A stretch of DNA of 64,000 nucleotides from Acidimicrobiales bacterium (GCA_035547835.1 DASZTW010000005.1:372001-436000), one strand, 5' to 3'. Positions 26,031-35,391 are shown, counted from the first letter of the stretch. The notes: generated by a model from the sequence alone, not told the origin. Numbers and translations: made by a program.

Positions 26031-26930
26031 ATGGAGCGCATCGACTACGACGAGTTCGGCTTGTTCCACGAGAACGCCGAGGAGTTCGGCCTGCCCTACG
26101 ACGGGCCGCCGACGGTGGCCCGGACCGCCGTCGAGGTCGAGTCCGGCCGCGAGGTGAGCGCGCTGGTCTGGGGCGACGGCCCGCCGGAGCTCGTGCTGCT
26201 GCACGGCGGCGCCCAGAACGCCCACACCTGGGACACCGTGGCGATGGCGCTCGACCGCCCACTGCTCGCGGTCGACCTCCCCGGACACGGCCACTCCGAC
26301 GCGGGGCGCGAAGGCAGCCTCGACGTCACCACGCTGGCGGCCGACGTGGCGACCACGATCGGCGAGCTCGCCCCGCAAGCCGCCGCGGTCGTGGGGATGT
26401 CGCTCGGCGGCATGACCGCCGTCGCGCTCACGGGAGCCGCACCCGAGCTGGTGCGTCGCCTGGTCCTCGTCGACATCACCCCGGGAGTGAACGAGCACAA
26501 GGCCGGGGCCATCACTGCGTTCGTCGACGGCCCCGAGTCGTTCGAGCGGTTCGACGACCTGCTGGCCCGCACGATCGAGCACAACCCGACGCGGTCCGAG
26601 TCCTCGCTGCGGCGTGGGATCCTCCACAACGCCGTGCAGCGCCCCGACGGCACGTGGGTGTGGCGCTACCGGCGCTTCACCGAGCGCAACCCGCGTGGAG
26701 CGCCCGACTTCGGTGCGCTGTGGGACATCATCGGCGACTCCGACACGCCGCTCCTGCTGGTGCGGGGAATGCGGCCGCAGTCCGTCGTCGACGACGCCGA
26801 CGAAGCCGAGCTCGTCCGGCGCCGGCCCGACGCCACCGTCGTCCACGTGGAGAACGCAGGCCACAGCGTCCAAGGCGACGCGCCGGTCGAGCTGGCACGG
26901 ATCCTCGACGAGTTCATCCCCCGACCGTGA
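26031..26930 (+). CDS. Alpha/beta hydrolase
   Basis: Hydrolase of 299 aa. The oxyanion strand is LVLLHGGAQNAHTWD, the nucleophile elbow GMSLGG (Ser124), then VDLPGHGHSD. The acid is probably in the MRPQSVVDD region and the His is in VENAGHSVQGD. The substrate is unknown; the architecture fits esterases and C-C hydrolases. The start MERIDYDEFG follows GGGG and is preferred to an ATG 36 nt upstream. The stop overlaps the next gene (TGATG), so it is likely co-expressed with the diadenylate-cyclase-domain protein. Confidence 0.85.
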   Translation: MERIDYDEFGLFHENAEEFGLPYDGPPTVARTAVEVESGREVSALVWGDGPPELVLLHGGAQNAHTWDTVAMALDRPLLAVDLPGHGHSDAGREGSLDVTTLAADVATTIGELAPQAAAVVGMSLGGMTAVALTGAAPELVRRLVLVDITPGVNEHKAGAITAFVDGPESFERFDDLLARTIEHNPTRSESSLRRGILHNAVQRPDGTWVWRYRRFTERNPRGAPDFGALWDIIGDSDTPLLLVRGMRPQSVVDDADEAELVRRRPDATVVHVENAGHSVQGDAPVELARILDEFIPRP

Positions 26931-27955
26931 TGCACCAACGCCGCGTGAGCCCCAGCCAACTCCGCCGCCTCGCCGAGGAGCTGGCCGAAGTCGGGTTCAC
27001 GCTCGACGGCCGTGAGCCGTGGCACGCCCTGGCCCTCGAGGAGATCGACTACGCGCTCCGTCCCCGCGTGCACGAGCGGCGCGTGCCCAGCGTCGGCGCG
27101 CTGATCGAACCCACCATGGCGCACACCTCCTGGGAGGAGTCGACCAACCTGCAGATCGACCGGCGGCCGGTCGGCGACCGCTCGATCGACTCCGCTCGGC
27201 TGTACGCCGACGGCGCCTCGACCTGGTTGATCCGCCGACTCAACCACCGCGACGAGTGGGCGGTGTTCAACCGCCCAGCCGGCTCGGAGCGAGATCTCGT
27301 GGTGTTGGCCGAAGCGCTCGGCGCGGTGGTCGTGCAGCGGCACCGCTCGGGGCTGGTGCGGATCGTCGGCGCGTTCGGCGTCTTCCGTTGGGACGGGCTG
27401 CGCTGGCACCACGAACCGCTGGTGTCGTCGTGGATGGACGCGGTGGTCGACGAGTGCACCGGCGGCAGCGACCGCGCGGTCTTGGAGATGTTGTTGGAGT
27501 TCGCCGTCCACGATCTCGGGTCGCGCGGAACCGGCGCGATCTTGGTGTACCGGGCGCAGGACGACCTGCAGACCAACCGCGAGCCACGGATGATGCTGCC
27601 GCCCGAGCTCGACTTGCGCCGGCCCTTCGACCTGGCTCCCCTCCACCACGTGCTGTCACAGACCGACGGCGCCGCGCTGGTCGACGAGACCGGTGTCCTG
27701 CGCGAGATCGGCGTCCGCCTGGTGCCGAGCCCCGAAGCAGAACAAGGCGTCGAGGGCTTCCGCGGGATGCGCCACACGGCAGGGCGGCGCTACAGCTTCG
27801 ACGACCCGACCGCCACCGTCATCGTTGTGAGCGAGGACGGCCCGGTCACCGTGCTGCGCGGCGGCAGGATCCTCGGAGCGTCCGCCCCCGTCCCCGATGA
27901 GGACGACGACCCGATCGTCGACGACGAGCCACTGCCACCGCCCGCTGCGGGGTGA
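26930..27955 (+). CDS. Diadenylate-cyclase (DisA_N/DAC) domain protein, divergent
   Basis: 341 aa. Residues about 180-312 match the DAC nucleotide-binding domain that makes cyclic di-AMP. Present are a helix leading to GSRGTGAILVYRA, the DGA motif (246-248) in TDGAALVDETGVLREIGVRL, and the final strand pair TATVIVVSEDGPVTVLRGG. The RHR motif of active enzymes is altered to RHT (281-283, RHTAGRRYSF). Residues 1-170 form an N-terminal domain I do not recognise, with no membrane helix, unlike CdaA. An acidic tail follows. It could be a c-di-AMP synthase, a related dinucleotide cyclase or a binding-only protein. It is translationally coupled to the preceding hydrolase gene. Confidence 0.7.
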   Translation: MHQRRVSPSQLRRLAEELAEVGFTLDGREPWHALALEEIDYALRPRVHERRVPSVGALIEPTMAHTSWEESTNLQIDRRPVGDRSIDSARLYADGASTWLIRRLNHRDEWAVFNRPAGSERDLVVLAEALGAVVVQRHRSGLVRIVGAFGVFRWDGLRWHHEPLVSSWMDAVVDECTGGSDRAVLEMLLEFAVHDLGSRGTGAILVYRAQDDLQTNREPRMMLPPELDLRRPFDLAPLHHVLSQTDGAALVDETGVLREIGVRLVPSPEAEQGVEGFRGMRHTAGRRYSFDDPTATVIVVSEDGPVTVLRGGRILGASAPVPDEDDDPIVDDEPLPPPAAG

Positions 27956-27970
27956 CGCCGTCGGCGGGAG

Positions 27971-28624
27971 TCAGCCGTGGCGCGCCCGGAAGCCCTCCGC
28001 CCCAGCGACGACCACTTGGTGCGCAGCCCGCGCCAGGCGAGCACCCCACACCGAGCGCGGCCCGCCATACGGCTCGGTGCCACCGGGCAGGCAGCTCACG
28101 ACGACGGCGTCCGACGCGGTGCCGGTTCCTGGGATGCCGACTTCGGCGAGCGCTTGCGACTTGGCCTCGGTCACGGTCATGACGGCGTTCACCATGGCCG
28201 CGGGCGACAAGGGCGCGGGCACGTAGGCCACCAGGTTGATCGTGCCGGGCAACCACGGCGACCACGTCCCGTCCGGGCCGGCCGCCCACGTCGGCACGCT
28301 CACCCCCACCGTCCCCACGCACTCCGCACCTTCGTCGCGGGCCGTGACGTACTGGGTGACCTCTGCCGCCGTGAGCAGTCCAACCCCCTCGCCCTCCGGC
28401 AACCCCAACTCGGCAGCGATGGCTCCGACGTGGCGCGCGGGATCGGGCTCGTCGTAGTCGAGCGGCACTTGCGCGTTGACGATCCAGCGGCGCACGCCGA
28501 GCCCGCCGCCCAACAAGCCCGAGGTCACCGCCACCGTGCCCGCGGGGAGCCGCCACACCAGCGCTGGTCGAGCGCGACCGTCCGGGCCGGCATACGACAC
28601 GACCTCGGTGACCAACTCGCTCAA
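27971..28624 (-). CDS. cbiZ: Adenosylcobinamide amidohydrolase CbiZ
   Basis: Cleaves the nucleotide loop side of adenosylcobinamide or pseudo-B12 to adenosylcobyric acid, letting cells remodel scavenged corrinoids. It has 217 aa. The family motif GTGTASDAVVVSCLPGG and the preceding VNAVMTVTEAKSQAL are clear. It is the last gene of the riboswitch-led cobalamin cluster, 13 bp after cobO. Its presence implies that incomplete or foreign corrinoids are imported and rebuilt. Confidence 0.88.
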   Translation of the reverse strand: MSELVTEVVSYAGPDGRARPALVWRLPAGTVAVTSGLLGGGLGVRRWIVNAQVPLDYDEPDPARHVGAIAAELGLPEGEGVGLLTAAEVTQYVTARDEGAECVGTVGVSVPTWAAGPDGTWSPWLPGTINLVAYVPAPLSPAAMVNAVMTVTEAKSQALAEVGIPGTGTASDAVVVSCLPGGTEPYGGPRSVWGARLARAAHQVVVAGAEGFRARHG

Positions 28625-28637
28625 CGGTCGACGTCCG

Positions 28638-29213
28638 TCAATAGTCGATGCCTTTCTTCGCGATGACGCCCCGGTCGTACGCGTGCTTGACGTTGCGCAT
28701 CTCGGTGACGGTGTCGGCGAGATCGATCAGCTCCGCCGGTGCGTCGCGGCCTGTGCACACGATGTTGACGTGCTCGGGCCGCGCTGCGATCGCCCGGAGC
28801 ACGTCGTCCCGCCCGATCCATCCCCACGCGATCGGATACGTCACCTCGTCGAGCACGACGAGGTGGTGGTCGCCGGCCGCGATCAACTCGGCCGCCCTCC
28901 TCCACGCCTCCGCGGCGACCGCCTGGTCCTCGCTGAGGTCTTCGGAATCCCACGTGAAGCCCTCACCGATCGAGCACCACTCCACCCCGAGTTCCCGGCA
29001 CACCTTCTCCTCGCCGACATGCCACTTACCGGACTTGAGGAACTGCACGACCACCACGTTCCAGCCGCGGGCCACCGCGCGCAGGGCGGTGCCGAAGGCC
29101 GCGGTCGACTTCCCTTTGCCGTCGCCGGTGTTGACCAGCACCAAGCTCGGGGCCCGGCGGCGCGGCGCGGGGTGATGGTGCTCGGTGGGCACGCCGTCGG
29201 CGTTGCGGGTCAT
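28638..29213 (-). CDS. cobO: Cob(I)yrinic acid a,c-diamide adenosyltransferase CobO
   Basis: Transfers the 5'-deoxyadenosyl group of ATP to cob(I)alamin or its precursors, giving the coenzyme form needed by nrdJ nearby. It has 191 aa of the CobA/CobO fold. The P-loop GDGKGKSTAAFG, the switch LKSGKWHVGE and the Walker-B-like VVLDEVTYPI are visible. The ATG overlaps the stop of the ABC ATPase gene (ATGA). Confidence 0.94.
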   Translation of the reverse strand: MTRNADGVPTEHHHPAPRRRAPSLVLVNTGDGKGKSTAAFGTALRAVARGWNVVVVQFLKSGKWHVGEEKVCRELGVEWCSIGEGFTWDSEDLSEDQAVAAEAWRRAAELIAAGDHHLVVLDEVTYPIAWGWIGRDDVLRAIAARPEHVNIVCTGRDAPAELIDLADTVTEMRNVKHAYDRGVIAKKGIDY

Positions 29214-29995
29214 GGTCGCTCCTCTCGGACCGGCAACACGATGGGCCGTCCACTGTCGTCGTCGATGATGCGCACGGTCGCGCCGTAGAAACGGCTGAGG
29301 TTCGCCTCGGTCAGGACCTCGGCCGGCGACCCGTCGACCACCACCGAACCCCGGTCGACCAGCACCAACCGCTCGGCGTACTGCCCCGCGAGCGTGAGGT
29401 CGTGCATGGTGGTGATCACGGTCAGGTCGCGCTCGTGACGCAAGTCGTCGATCAACTCGAGCACTTGTTGCTGGTGGCCGACGTCGAGCGCCGTGGTCGG
29501 CTCGTCGAGCAGGACGATCGGTGACTCCTGGGCCAGCGCGCGGGCGAGCAGGACCCGTTGGCGCTCGCCGCCCGAGAGCGTCGTGACGACGCGGTCGGTC
29601 AGGTCCGCGAGGTCGAGCAGCTTGAGTGCGTCGCGGACCTGCACGAGGTCGTGTACGCCTTCCACACCCAAGGGGCGGATGTGGGGCGTGCGACCGAGCA
29701 GCACGTAGTCGATCACCCGGATCCCCTCAGGGATCAACGGCACCTGCGGCACCATGGCCACCACCCGCGCCCGGTCGCGGCGCGACAGCGCGGCGGCGGG
29801 CCGGTCGTCGATCACGACCTCCCCGGCCGCGGCGGCCAGACCGGCGAGGACGCGCAACAGCGTGGTCTTGCCCGCCCCGTTGGGACCGACGATCGCCACC
29901 CACTCGCCGGTCGTCACCGACAAGTCGACGTCGTCGAGCAGCCGGCGATCGCCGGCAGTGACCGTGACGCCCCGACAACCGATCGCGACGGTCAC
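29210..29995 (-). CDS. btuD: Cobalamin ABC importer ATP-binding protein BtuD
   Basis: Cytoplasmic ATPase of the B12 importer, 261 aa. Walker A is GPNGAGKTT (37-45), the signature LSGGERQRVLLARAL, Walker B IVLLDEPTTALD, and the switch His is in TTMHDLTLAG. The GTG start overlaps the btuC stop (GTGA). By sequence alone it could serve iron-siderophore or haem uptake; the riboswitch and cob neighbours decide for B12. Confidence 0.9.
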   Translation of the reverse strand: MTVAIGCRGVTVTAGDRRLLDDVDLSVTTGEWVAIVGPNGAGKTTLLRVLAGLAAAAGEVVIDDRPAAALSRRDRARVVAMVPQVPLIPEGIRVIDYVLLGRTPHIRPLGVEGVHDLVQVRDALKLLDLADLTDRVVTTLSGGERQRVLLARALAQESPIVLLDEPTTALDVGHQQQVLELIDDLRHERDLTVITTMHDLTLAGQYAERLVLVDRGSVVVDGSPAEVLTEANLSRFYGATVRIIDDDSGRPIVLPVREERP

Positions 29996-31035
29996 AACAT
30001 CCCCCGCGACCGCCGTAGCACCAGCACGAAGAACGGCGCACCGAAGAACGCGGTGACGACGCCGATCGGCACTTCGGCCGGCGACGCCACGGTCCGGGCC
30101 AACAAGTCGGTACTGCACAAGAACGCGGCGCCGAACAGGATCGACAGCGGCAGCAGCAACCGATGGCTCCCACCGACCAGCAACCGGATCGTGTGCGGCA
30201 CGATGATGCCGACGAACCCGATCAGGCCCGACACCGACACCGCCGCGGCCGTGCCGAGCGACGCAGCAATCACCACGATGAGCCGCGCGCGCCGGGCGTT
30301 GACACCAAGCGTCGACGCTTCGTCGTCGCCGACCGCCAGCACGTCGAGCACCCGCCGGTAGGCCAGCAGCACCCCGCACGTGAGCACCGCATACGGCAGG
30401 AGCAGCCACACCTCGTGCCAGCCGGCGGTCGACAGTCGACCCAGGATCCAGCTGTAGACCTGCTGGATCGTGTCCTGGTTCTGCTGCTGCACGTACGTCT
30501 GCACGGCCGTCAGGAAGCTGGCCACGGCGACGCCGGCCAGGATCAGCGCGCCGGTAGAAGGCCGCCGACCCCGCGTCGCGCCCAGGCTGTACGTGAGCCC
30601 CACGGCCACCAGCGCGCCCACGAACGCCGCCAGCGGCGTCGACAGCGGCGTCGATCCACCGTGCGCCGAAGTCGCGATCACCACGGTCACCCCGAGCCCG
30701 GCGCCGGCCGCAGCACCGAGCAGATACGGGTCGGCGAGCGGGTTGCGGAACACGCCCTGGTAGCCGGCGCCGGACACCGCGAGCGTGGCGCCGACGAGCA
30801 GCCCGAGCACCACCCGAGGGAGGCGGATCTGCTCGACGATCGCCACTTGTTGGGCATCGAGGGTCGAGTGGAGCCCCACGAGATGCCGCAAGACCTCCAC
30901 GGGCGACAGACCAGCCGGGCCGACGATCAGCCCGGCCAGGCCCGCCACCACCACGGCGATCACCCCCGCGACCAACCAAGCTGGCCGGAGCCGAACGGAT
31001 TCCGCCGGCCTCGGGTCGCGGGAGAGCAACGCCAC
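29992..31035 (-). CDS. btuC: Cobalamin ABC importer permease BtuC (FecCD family)
   Basis: Inner-membrane channel, 347 aa with about ten helices. Diagnostic stretches are RLPRVVLGLLVGATLAVSGA, GYQGVFRNPLADPYLLGAA and GFVGIIVPHTIRLLVG, which form the FecCD family core and the ATPase-docking loop. It lies 12 bp downstream of btuF and is coupled to btuD by a 4-bp overlap. Confidence 0.92.
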   Translation of the reverse strand: MALLSRDPRPAESVRLRPAWLVAGVIAVVVAGLAGLIVGPAGLSPVEVLRHLVGLHSTLDAQQVAIVEQIRLPRVVLGLLVGATLAVSGAGYQGVFRNPLADPYLLGAAAGAGLGVTVVIATSAHGGSTPLSTPLAAFVGALVAVGLTYSLGATRGRRPSTGALILAGVAVASFLTAVQTYVQQQNQDTIQQVYSWILGRLSTAGWHEVWLLLPYAVLTCGVLLAYRRVLDVLAVGDDEASTLGVNARRARLIVVIAASLGTAAAVSVSGLIGFVGIIVPHTIRLLVGGSHRLLLPLSILFGAAFLCSTDLLARTVASPAEVPIGVVTAFFGAPFFVLVLRRSRGML

Positions 31036-31047
31036 GACGAACTCCGA

Positions 31048-31950
31048 TCAGGCCGCTGGGGCGGCGTTGGCCGCGTCGACGATCCGGTCGAGCAGGTCGA
31101 CGATACGGGGTCCCCAGCGGCTGGCGATGTCGTCGTCCAGCGTGATGACCTGATGGTCGGTCACCGCCTTCATCGTGTCGAAACCGGGCCGCGCGCCGAA
31201 GGTCTTTTCGTCTTGGCCGCAGCACTTCGAGTCGGCCAGGAACACGAGATCGGGGTTGGCCTTCACCAGGAACTCCGCCGACAACTGGGGGTAGCCGCCG
31301 CTCTTGCCATCGGCGTCGGCCGGGTCCGCGACGTTGTCGAGCTTCGCCATCGTGAACAGCGAGCCGACGAAGGTCTTCGACGTCACGGTGTACAGCGTGT
31401 TGTCGAGCTCGTAGTAGTACGTCAATGGTTTCGTGCGCGGCTCGAGCCGGGCCACGGCCTTGGCGAGGCCGGACTTGATCCGGGTCACCAGCGCCGCCGC
31501 CGCCTTCGGCCGACCGGTCACGTCGCCGAGCTCGGCGATCTGGTGGTACGTGTCGTCGACCGTCACCGCCGCCGGCAGCTGCAGCACGCGGATCTCGAGC
31601 TTCTGCAGCCCTGCCTTCAGACCCTTGGTGTCGGTGGCGAACACGACGAGGTCAGGGTGGTACTTGGCGATGGCCTCGACGTTGGGCTCGTACGCCGAGA
31701 GCTTGGTCTTCGGTGCGCGGGCCGGGTAGTCGGACTGGCTGTCGACGGCCACTACGCGGTGGTCGGCGCCGAGGGCGAACAACATCTCGGTAGCCGTCGA
31801 CGACAACGACACGATGCGGTGCGCCGTCGGGCCGGAGGCTGGTGACGAGGTCGACGGTGAAGCCGACTTCGTCGGCGAGGAGCTGCCGCAGCCAACGAGC
31901 CCGGCGAGCAGGAGTGACACGGCGAGCACGCCGAGCAAGGACTTCTTCAC
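31048..31950 (-). CDS. btuF: Cobalamin-binding lipoprotein BtuF
   Basis: Extracellular corrinoid receptor, 300 aa. The signal sequence VKKSLLGVLAVSLLLAGLVGC has a lipobox Cys21. The body is the helical-backbone metal/B12 receptor fold (IVSLSSTATEMLFALG, LVVFATDTKG). The GTG start is chosen because GGGAG lies 7-8 nt upstream and the signal peptide begins there. The leader contains the cobalamin riboswitch, so this gene opens the B12 operon. Confidence 0.9.
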   Translation of the reverse strand: MKKSLLGVLAVSLLLAGLVGCGSSSPTKSASPSTSSPASGPTAHRIVSLSSTATEMLFALGADHRVVAVDSQSDYPARAPKTKLSAYEPNVEAIAKYHPDLVVFATDTKGLKAGLQKLEIRVLQLPAAVTVDDTYHQIAELGDVTGRPKAAAALVTRIKSGLAKAVARLEPRTKPLTYYYELDNTLYTVTSKTFVGSLFTMAKLDNVADPADADGKSGGYPQLSAEFLVKANPDLVFLADSKCCGQDEKTFGARPGFDTMKAVTDHQVITLDDDIASRWGPRIVDLLDRIVDAANAAPAA

Positions 31951-32039
31951 AGTTGGTCTCCCTTCGGTCGAGGGTGGGGTGCTCGACGACAACTGGAGAC
32001 CTGCCGTGCGAACCGGGCCCTTTCCTCGAGGCTGGTTCG

Positions 32040-32185
32040 TCACGCCGTGGCAGCAGGCGACCTGGCTTCCCCGAAGGGACACAGTTGCGGGACAGCGCCG
32101 GATTCACACCGGACTTCGCTGCGACCGCGGCAGACGGCTGCAGGGTACGCCCAGCGAACCGGCGGTGCCAGTTACGCACCAGAAC
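32040..32185 (-). ncRNA. Cobalamin riboswitch
   Basis: On the minus strand, about 90-235 nt before the btuF start, the AdoCbl riboswitch core can be read: AGTCCGGTGTGAATCCGG, then CGCTGTCCCGCAACTGT (B12 box region), a variable stem, and GAAGCCAGGTCGCCTGC. The order and spacing match the family. It should lower btuFCD-cobO-cbiZ expression when adenosylcobalamin is plentiful. The outer boundaries are estimated. Confidence 0.9.
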
Positions 32186-32333
32186 TCGACTCGCTGCGCC
32201 CGGACGACCACCAGCACCGCCGTGACCGCGGGCGCATTGTTCTGGAACTACTTGCGCGCTCTCGCCGGTTCACGCCTGGCCGGCCCGTCTCGTCGTCCAC
32301 CCTCTCCCGGCCTGAGCGCCGCACGGGCGCGCA

Positions 32334-32361
32334 ACGACCCCGGGGGTGTGCCCGGGGTCGT
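32334..32361 (-). terminator. Hairpin terminator of nrdJ
   Basis: ACGACCCCGGG and CCCGGGGTCGT form a perfect 11-bp stem around a 6-nt loop, 30 nt after the nrdJ stop. No T-run follows, as is common in high-GC actinomycetes. Confidence 0.65.
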
Positions 32362-32391
32362 CGGCGGTGGTGGCTGGAAGGTGCGGTCGGG

Positions 32392-35268
32392 TCAGCTGCA
32401 GCCGCTGGTGCTGCCGCAGCTCGGGCAGGCGTGGCACGAGCCCGCCCGCACCATCTGGACGCCGCACTGCATGCAGTACGGAGCATCGGAGCCGACGACC
32501 TTGGGCTCGGGCGTGGCAGGCGGCGCGGCCGCGGTCGACTCGACCGGCGCGGCGGGCTGGTAGCCGTCGGCATCGGCCTCGAGCCGGGCAGCGAGCGCCG
32601 AAGCGGACTCGATCGATGGCGGGTCGGCGAGCACGTCGTGACCTTGCACGGTCTCGACGGCGGTCTCCTCCACCCCCGGCAAGGTGGGTTGCGTGCGCTC
32701 GCCCACCGTCAAGATGCCGAGCTCGGCGCGCTCCTCGAAGCTCAGGTAGTCGACCGCCAGGCGGCGGAAGATGTAGTCGAGCAGCGAGGTGGCGAAACGG
32801 ATGTCGGGATCATCGGTCATGCCGGCGGGCTCGAAGCGCATGTTGGTGAACGCCTCGACGAACGCCCGCAGCGGCACCCCGTACTGCAGCCCGTAGCTCA
32901 CCGACACGGCGAACGAGTCCATGATGCCGGCGAGGGTCGAACCCTGCTTCGACACGTTGAGCCAGATCTCGCCGGGCCGACCGTCGTCGTACTCGCCGAC
33001 CGTCACGAAGCCCTTGCAGTCGGCCACTCGGAACTGGAACGTGCGGCTCGTGCGGGTGCGGGGCAGCTTCTGGCGCACCGGTTCTTTGACCGTGACGATC
33101 TTCTCCACGATCTTTTCGACGATCTGCGCCGGCGCGGCGGTTGCTGCGTCCGCTTCCTCGTCCGCACCCTCCTTCTTGGCCATCGCGAGCGGCTGGGCGA
33201 CCTTGCAGTTGTCGCGGTAGATGGCAATGGCCTTCACGCCGAGCCGCCAGGCGTCGATGTGAAGCTGCTCGACGTCCTCGACCGTGACCTCCTGCGGCAT
33301 GTTCACGGTCTTGGAGATGGCCCCCGAGATGAACGGTTGGACCGCGCCCATCATCGTGACGTGGCCGAGGTAGTGGATGGCGTTGTCGCCCATCGAGCAG
33401 GCGAACACGTCGACGTGCTCGGACGCCAGGTGCGGCGCGCCGAGGATCGACTTGTGCTCGTCGATGTAGGCGACGATGTCGTCGACTTGGGCATCGGTGT
33501 AGCCGAGGCGCCGCAGCGCGCGGGGCACCGTCTGGTTGACGATCTGCATCGTGCCGCCACCGACGAGCTTCTTCATCTTGCACAGGCCGAGGTCGGGCTC
33601 GATGCCGGTGGTGTCGCAGTCCATCATCAGGCCGATGGTGCCGGTGGGCGCCAACACCGAGGCCTGCGAGTTGCGTACCCCGTGCGCCTCGCCGAGCTCG
33701 CATGCCTCGTCCCACGCCTCTTGCGCGGCGGAGAGCAGCTGTGCGGGGACGAGCTCCTCGTCGATCTCGGCGGCCGCGGCGCGGTGCTGGCCGAGCACGC
33801 GCAACATGTGCTCGCGGTTCTCCTCGTAGCCCGCGAACGGCCCCATCCGCGCCGCGGTCCGGCCCGACGTGGCGTACGCGTGGCCGGTCATCAAGGCGGT
33901 GATGGCGGCTGCCCACGAGCGGCCGGCGTCGGAGTCATACGGCAGACCCAACGCCATCAGCAGCGCGCCCAGGTTGGCGTAGCCGAGGCCGAGCTGGCGG
34001 AACTTGCGGGAGTTCTCCCCGATCGGGCCGGTCGGGTAGTCCGCACGGCCGACGAGGATCTCCTGCGCCGTGAACACCACCTCGACGGCCTGGCGGAAGC
34101 CGTCGATGTCGAACACGTCGCCGCCGGCACCATCGTCGGCGAGGAACTTCAACACGTTGATCGAGGCCAGGTTGCAGGCCGAGTTGTCGACGTGCATGTA
34201 CTCCGAGCACGGGTTGGAGCCGTTGATCCGGCCGCTGTTGCACGCGGTGTGCCAGTGGTTGATGGTCGTGTCGAACTGCATGCCGGGGTCGGCACACTCC
34301 CAGGTGGCCTGGGCGAGCTGGCGCAGGAGGTCGCGCGCCCGGACGGTCTTGACGACTTCACCGTTGGTGACAGCCCGCAAGTGCCAGTCGGCGTCGTCGA
34401 CGACGGCCTGCATGAACTCATCGGTGACCCGCACCGAGTTGTTGGCGTTCTGGTACTGGATCGAGTGCGAGTCGACGCCGTCGAGATCCATGTCGAACCC
34501 GGCGTCGCGCAGCACCCGCGCCTTGCGTTCCTCACGGGCCTTGCACCAGATGAACTCCTCGACATCGGGGTGGTCGATGTCGAGGATCACCATCTTGGCG
34601 GCGCGCCGGGTCTTGCCACCGGACTTGATGGTGCCGGCCGACGCGTCGGCGCCCCGCATGAAGCTGACCGGACCCGACGCCGTGCCGCCGCCGCGCAGCA
34701 GCTCGACCGACGAACGGATCCGCGACAAGTTGACGCCGGCGCCGGAACCGCCCTTGAAGATCACGCCCTCTTCCCGATACCAGTTCAGGATCGAGTCCAT
34801 CGAGTCGTCGACCGACAAGATGAAGCAGGCGCTGGCCTGCTGTGGCACGCCGGGCACCCCGATGTTGAACCACACCGGCGAGTTGAACGCCGCCTTCTGG
34901 GTGACCATCAGGTGCTTGAGCTCGGCCCGGAAGGCCTCGGCCTCCTCGTCGTCGACGAAGTAGCCGCCCTCCACCCCCCACGTGGTGATCGTGTCGCACA
35001 CCCGGTCGACGACCTGGCGCAGCGACGACTCGCGCTCGGCGGTGCCCGGGGTACCGCGGAAGTACTTCTGGGCAACGATGTTGGTGGCGTTCAGCGACCA
35101 CGTGGTGGGGAACTCGACCCCGAGCTGTTCGAAGGCGACCGACCCGTCGCGGAAGTTGGTGATGCGCGCGTCGCGCCGCTCCCACGTGAGCTCGTCGTAC
35201 GGATGCACGTCTGGGCTGGTGAACCAACGACGGATACCGATGCCGGTCTGCTCGGGTGCGAGAGCCAT
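32392..35268 (-). CDS. nrdJ: Adenosylcobalamin-dependent (class II) ribonucleoside-diphosphate reductase NrdJ
   Basis: Makes deoxyribonucleotides by B12 radical chemistry without oxygen. It has 958 aa. The start MALAPEQTGIGIRRWF has AAGGAG 6 nt upstream. Visible are the substrate/catalytic NPCSEYMHVDNSACNLASIN, the dimer-domain GGSGAGVNLSRIRS, the late catalytic PTGTIGLMMDCDTTGIEPD, and a C-terminal Cys-rich tail (CMQC, CPSC) for re-reduction by thioredoxin. It sits beside the B12 uptake operon and has a promoter with two NrdR boxes. No class I or III reductase gene is in the window. Confidence 0.96.
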   Translation of the reverse strand: MALAPEQTGIGIRRWFTSPDVHPYDELTWERRDARITNFRDGSVAFEQLGVEFPTTWSLNATNIVAQKYFRGTPGTAERESSLRQVVDRVCDTITTWGVEGGYFVDDEEAEAFRAELKHLMVTQKAAFNSPVWFNIGVPGVPQQASACFILSVDDSMDSILNWYREEGVIFKGGSGAGVNLSRIRSSVELLRGGGTASGPVSFMRGADASAGTIKSGGKTRRAAKMVILDIDHPDVEEFIWCKAREERKARVLRDAGFDMDLDGVDSHSIQYQNANNSVRVTDEFMQAVVDDADWHLRAVTNGEVVKTVRARDLLRQLAQATWECADPGMQFDTTINHWHTACNSGRINGSNPCSEYMHVDNSACNLASINVLKFLADDGAGGDVFDIDGFRQAVEVVFTAQEILVGRADYPTGPIGENSRKFRQLGLGYANLGALLMALGLPYDSDAGRSWAAAITALMTGHAYATSGRTAARMGPFAGYEENREHMLRVLGQHRAAAAEIDEELVPAQLLSAAQEAWDEACELGEAHGVRNSQASVLAPTGTIGLMMDCDTTGIEPDLGLCKMKKLVGGGTMQIVNQTVPRALRRLGYTDAQVDDIVAYIDEHKSILGAPHLASEHVDVFACSMGDNAIHYLGHVTMMGAVQPFISGAISKTVNMPQEVTVEDVEQLHIDAWRLGVKAIAIYRDNCKVAQPLAMAKKEGADEEADAATAAPAQIVEKIVEKIVTVKEPVRQKLPRTRTSRTFQFRVADCKGFVTVGEYDDGRPGEIWLNVSKQGSTLAGIMDSFAVSVSYGLQYGVPLRAFVEAFTNMRFEPAGMTDDPDIRFATSLLDYIFRRLAVDYLSFEERAELGILTVGERTQPTLPGVEETAVETVQGHDVLADPPSIESASALAARLEADADGYQPAAPVESTAAAPPATPEPKVVGSDAPYCMQCGVQMVRAGSCHACPSCGSTSGCS

Positions 35269-35330
35269 GGACACTCCTTGTCGGGTCGACGCTGGTCGTC
35301 GTGGCGGGTGGATGATCGAGATCGTGTGAG

Positions 35331-35346
35331 CCACAGCATCTTGTGG
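35331..35346. promoter_or_regulatory. NrdR box, proximal
   Basis: CCACAGCATCTTGTGG, an imperfect 16-bp palindrome in the nrdJ leader. It is paired with the box at 35373; centres are 42 bp apart (four helical turns), as expected for cooperative NrdR binding. Confidence 0.75.
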
Positions 35347-35372
35347 TGGCCCTGGTCCCCACGACGGCCTGC

Positions 35373-35388
35373 CCACAAGATGTAGTGC
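35373..35388. promoter_or_regulatory. NrdR box, distal
   Basis: CCACAAGATGTAGTGC, a relative of the box at 35331 in inverted sense. It lies immediately downstream of the nrdJ -10 and so covers the likely transcription start. Confidence 0.75.
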
Positions 35389-35391
35389 TCG

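Noticed and set aside
32047-35385. A 1112-codon frame on the plus strand
   Set aside because: It is the antisense shadow of nrdJ plus the riboswitch region. It is rich in Arg, His and Val in the pattern of reverse-complement coding.
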